Shown piece after piece: positions 61,981 through 64,000 of a stretch of DNA of 64,000 bases (its first letter is position 1; every line of letters begins with the position of its first letter). This DNA is from Asanoa hainanensis (GTDB lineage Bacteria > Actinomycetota > Actinomycetes > Mycobacteriales > Micromonosporaceae): assembly GCF_900188485.1 (NCBI RefSeq), contig NZ_FZPH01000002.1, positions 558,001 to 622,000 on the forward strand, read 5' to 3'. A model generated the notes under the pieces. That model was not told where the DNA came from. It saw only the letters and a program-made list of their open reading frames with translations, and did no database searches. A program made the position numbers and the translations under genes.

Positions 61981-62247
61981 CTAGAGAGGCACGACCGCGA
62001 CCCTTGGTGCTGGTGCCTTGACCCTGCGCATGGCACCATGGTCGAACGTGAAGGCGGCTTGAGGTCAAGCTCGTCCGCGCACTTAAGAATCTCCTAAAGA
62101 ACTGTTGCCCGTATGACGGCGATAACAGTTTTTCTCTGCGATTTTCGCCGCTTCAGTTCTGGGTCTTTGGGCTCAAGACCCGGGCTCCGCGCATCACTAG
62201 CGTTCGCTGGCGTACTCGATCTTTCTGCCAGCAATGGAGAAATCCTG
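61981..62247. other. Gene-free upstream region of the discoidin/DUF1996 gene
   Basis: No credible gene. It has an A/T-richer stretch (about 62080-62150: ACTTAAGAATCTCCTAAAG and GATAACAGTTTTTCTC) that probably contains the promoter of the secreted-protein gene. GGAGA stands before its ATG. Confidence 0.4.
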
Positions 62248-63825
62248 ATGAGATCCCGTCCCCCGTCCGCCCATCGCTCGTCGCGATCGCGCCGGTTCAC
62301 CAAGGCCGGCATCGGTCTCGCGCTCGCCGGTCTCGTCGGTTGGTTCGCCGTCGGGCAGCTGCACCTCGCCGGCGCCGAGGAGACCGTCCTGTCCCAGGGC
62401 AAGCCGGTGCTCGCCTCGTCCAGCGAGGGGCGCGCCTTCCCCGCCGAGGCGGCGGTCGACGGCGACACCAAGACCCGCTGGTCGAGCACCTTCTCGGACC
62501 CGCAGTGGCTCCAGGTCGACCTCGGTGCGCCGGCGGCCATCGAGAAGATCGCGCTGAACTGGGAACGGGCCTCCGCCAAGGCGTACGAGCTCCAGCTGTC
62601 GGACGACGCCAAGACCTGGACGACGGTCTACAAGACCGCCACGGGTCCCGGCGGCAACGAGACCCACAGCGTCAGCGGCACCGGCCGGTACGTGCGGATG
62701 TACGGCACCGTCCGGTCCGGGGGATACGGGTACTCGCTGTTCGAGTTCCAGGTGTTCGGCAAAGCCGCGGGCTCCGGCTCCGGCGACCAGCCCACCACCG
62801 CGCCGACCACCAGCGCGCCGAACGACCCGTCGTCGAGCGCGTCGCCCACCACCGAGCCGAGCACCTCGACCAGCCCGTCGACCGGCACGCCCGGCAACTC
62901 GGGCGGCGGCACGAACCAGGCCGGCTGGATCATGGCGCCGAACCCGGTGACCAACGTCAAGCCGTCGCACGCGATTCCGCCGAACAAGGGCGGTTTCCAC
63001 GAGTTCCAGGCGAACTGCACGGTGAGCCGGACCAACCTCGGCGACGACCCGATCGTCTTCCCGAACCTGCCGGGTGCGGCGCACATGCACACGTTCATGG
63101 GTAACACCACCACGAACGCGAAGAGCACCATCGAGTCGCTGTCGAAGGGCCAGACCACCTGCAAGGCCAAGGGCGACCTGTCCGCGTACTGGATGCCGAC
63201 GCTCTACAACGGCGACACCGCGGTCAACCCCGAGGGTCTGCAGACCATCTACTACAAGAGCGGCGTGTACGACTACCGCAGCGTCCGCCCGTTCCCCAAG
63301 GGCCTCCGGTTCGTGGTCGGCAACGCCAAGAACACCGACGCCGACAAGTTCCTCGCTGCCACCGAGGAAGGCTTCGAGTGCGGCGACAGCTACAAGAACA
63401 AGAACATCCCGAAGACCTGCCCGACTGAGCGCAGCGTCAAGCTCAACATCCGCTACCAGGCACCGAGCTGCTGGGACGGCCTCCACCTGGACTCGCCGGA
63501 CCACCAGAGCCACATGGCGTACCCGATCGACACCCACACCGCCTCGGGCGTCGTCTGCCCGGACAGCCACCCGGTCGCCGTGCCGAAGCTGGAGTTCAAG
63601 ATGGCGTGGCCGGTCAACGGCGACATGTCGAAGGTGAAGTTCTCGAGCGGCGCCGGCCCGACGTTCCACTACGACTTCATCAACAACTGGGACGACCGGA
63701 CCCTCGCGGCGATGATCAACGGATGCATCGTGGCGGCCCGTCAGTGCGACCCGCAGGGCCACGACGGCCGGGACGACCAGCAGCCCGCGCCGTACGTCCT
63801 GAACAAGGACTACCTGCTGCCGTAA
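62248..63825 (+). CDS. Secreted discoidin-DUF1996 protein
   Basis: 525 residues from MRSRPPSAHRSSRSRRFTKAG. An Arg-rich N-terminus and hydrophobic core (GIGLALAGLVGWFAVG) form a signal peptide, possibly uncleaved or Tat-type. Residues about 48-170 are an F5/8 type C carbohydrate-binding domain (AEAAVDGDTKTRWSSTFSDPQWLQVDLG). A Ser/Thr/Pro linker (about 175-220) joins it to a DUF1996 domain (about 230-520: GGFHEFQANCTVSRTNLGDDPIVFPNLPGAAHMHTFMGN, CWDGLHLDSPDHQSHMAYP). Conserved His and Asp suggest a metal site or hydrolase. Likely acts on polysaccharide outside the cell. Confidence 0.85.
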   Translation: MRSRPPSAHRSSRSRRFTKAGIGLALAGLVGWFAVGQLHLAGAEETVLSQGKPVLASSSEGRAFPAEAAVDGDTKTRWSSTFSDPQWLQVDLGAPAAIEKIALNWERASAKAYELQLSDDAKTWTTVYKTATGPGGNETHSVSGTGRYVRMYGTVRSGGYGYSLFEFQVFGKAAGSGSGDQPTTAPTTSAPNDPSSSASPTTEPSTSTSPSTGTPGNSGGGTNQAGWIMAPNPVTNVKPSHAIPPNKGGFHEFQANCTVSRTNLGDDPIVFPNLPGAAHMHTFMGNTTTNAKSTIESLSKGQTTCKAKGDLSAYWMPTLYNGDTAVNPEGLQTIYYKSGVYDYRSVRPFPKGLRFVVGNAKNTDADKFLAATEEGFECGDSYKNKNIPKTCPTERSVKLNIRYQAPSCWDGLHLDSPDHQSHMAYPIDTHTASGVVCPDSHPVAVPKLEFKMAWPVNGDMSKVKFSSGAGPTFHYDFINNWDDRTLAAMINGCIVAARQCDPQGHDGRDDQQPAPYVLNKDYLLP

Positions 63826-63840
63826 CTGTTCCACAGGGCA

Positions 63841-63923
63841 GGGGGTGTCTCGTGGATCAGAGCGCACGCCCGGACGCCGCCTGGACCTCGCCGCGGCACC
63901 ACCCTGATCCACGAGACACCCCC
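63841..63923 (+). terminator. Long hairpin after the discoidin-DUF1996 gene
   Basis: GGGGGTGTCTCGTGGATCAG (63841-63860) pairs perfectly with 63904-63923 around a 43-base GC-rich loop. It begins 15 bases after the stop codon. The 20-bp arms are unusually long for a simple terminator. Confidence 0.55.
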
Positions 63924-64000
63924 CGGGGTGGGGCGGCTGCCGTGGCCGCTCCACCCTTCGTCGTATTGTCGACGCTGCCGGAATTGACCAGCACCACCGA

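Noticed and set aside
63924-64000. Start or end of another gene at the right edge
   Set aside because: Frames are open on both strands for the few bases left, but no start, motif or codon pattern allows a call.

Overview
The window is about 70% G+C, densely coded, and full of GTG starts and ATGA/GTGA overlaps. At least fifteen genes carry a TANNNT -10 box placed so that transcription would begin at the start codon. This, together with a CysO/Mec/CysM sulfur system, SARP/BTAD and LAL regulators, SigE-type ECF factors and an ESX-like toxin operon, indicates a filamentous actinobacterium, most likely Micromonosporaceae. No transposase, integrase or CRISPR array was seen; the segment reads as chromosome with accessory inserts.

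Layout. 0-4.8 kb (minus): an MFS fragment, nicotinamidase and nicotinate phosphoribosyltransferase (NAD salvage), and a large LuxR-type ATPase regulator. 5-6.5 kb: a degenerate dynamin-like GTPase. 6.8-16.6 kb: the actinobacterial block clpS, DUF2017, mec, cysO, cysM, metallo-beta-lactamase phosphodiesterase, two glycosyltransferases, rph and rdgB, interrupted by a hydrolase, a tandem duplication with a perfect 32-bp hairpin, and a membrane protein. 16.7-20 kb: an AraC regulator overlapping antisense a small membrane-protein pair, and a hydrolase/ArsR divergent pair. 20-27.9 kb (minus): a complete histidine-utilisation operon, rpiR-hutU-M20 amidohydrolase-hutF-hutI-hutH, turning histidine into glutamate. 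28-30.6 kb: methyltransferase, MOSC protein, RibD-like reductase and DUF1905. 30.6-32.8 kb (minus): a small ESX-associated polymorphic-toxin operon with an EndoU nuclease. 33-39.7 kb: aldehyde dehydrogenase, a ribose-type ABC importer whose ATPase is frameshifted, and a secreted discoidin-domain protein. 39.7-42.5 kb: a two-component system. 43.2-48.7 kb: an ABC exporter, a membrane-anchored Hsp70-like protein and an E. coli-type arginyl-tRNA synthetase facing an odd tRNA. 49-52.4 kb: an ECF42 sigma gene with an internal stop plus its YCII partner, and a SigE-type sigma with an FtsX-ectodomain membrane protein. 52.5-61.7 kb: two ABC exporters, a truncated TMEM175, a BTAD regulator and an MFS transporter. 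62-64 kb: a secreted discoidin/DUF1996 protein.

The most unusual signals are: (i) mini-ORFs of 21-27 codons that bridge adjacent genes at three separate junctions through ATGA overlaps at both ends and share an R-S-G-(G/D)-x-A C-terminus; (ii) a 75-nt tRNA with anticodon UAG and no long variable arm, tail-to-tail with a synthetase gene; (iii) a toxin whose export part and EndoU domain lie in one frame split by a single TGA; (iv) a CysO sulfur carrier with 19 residues after its di-glycine.
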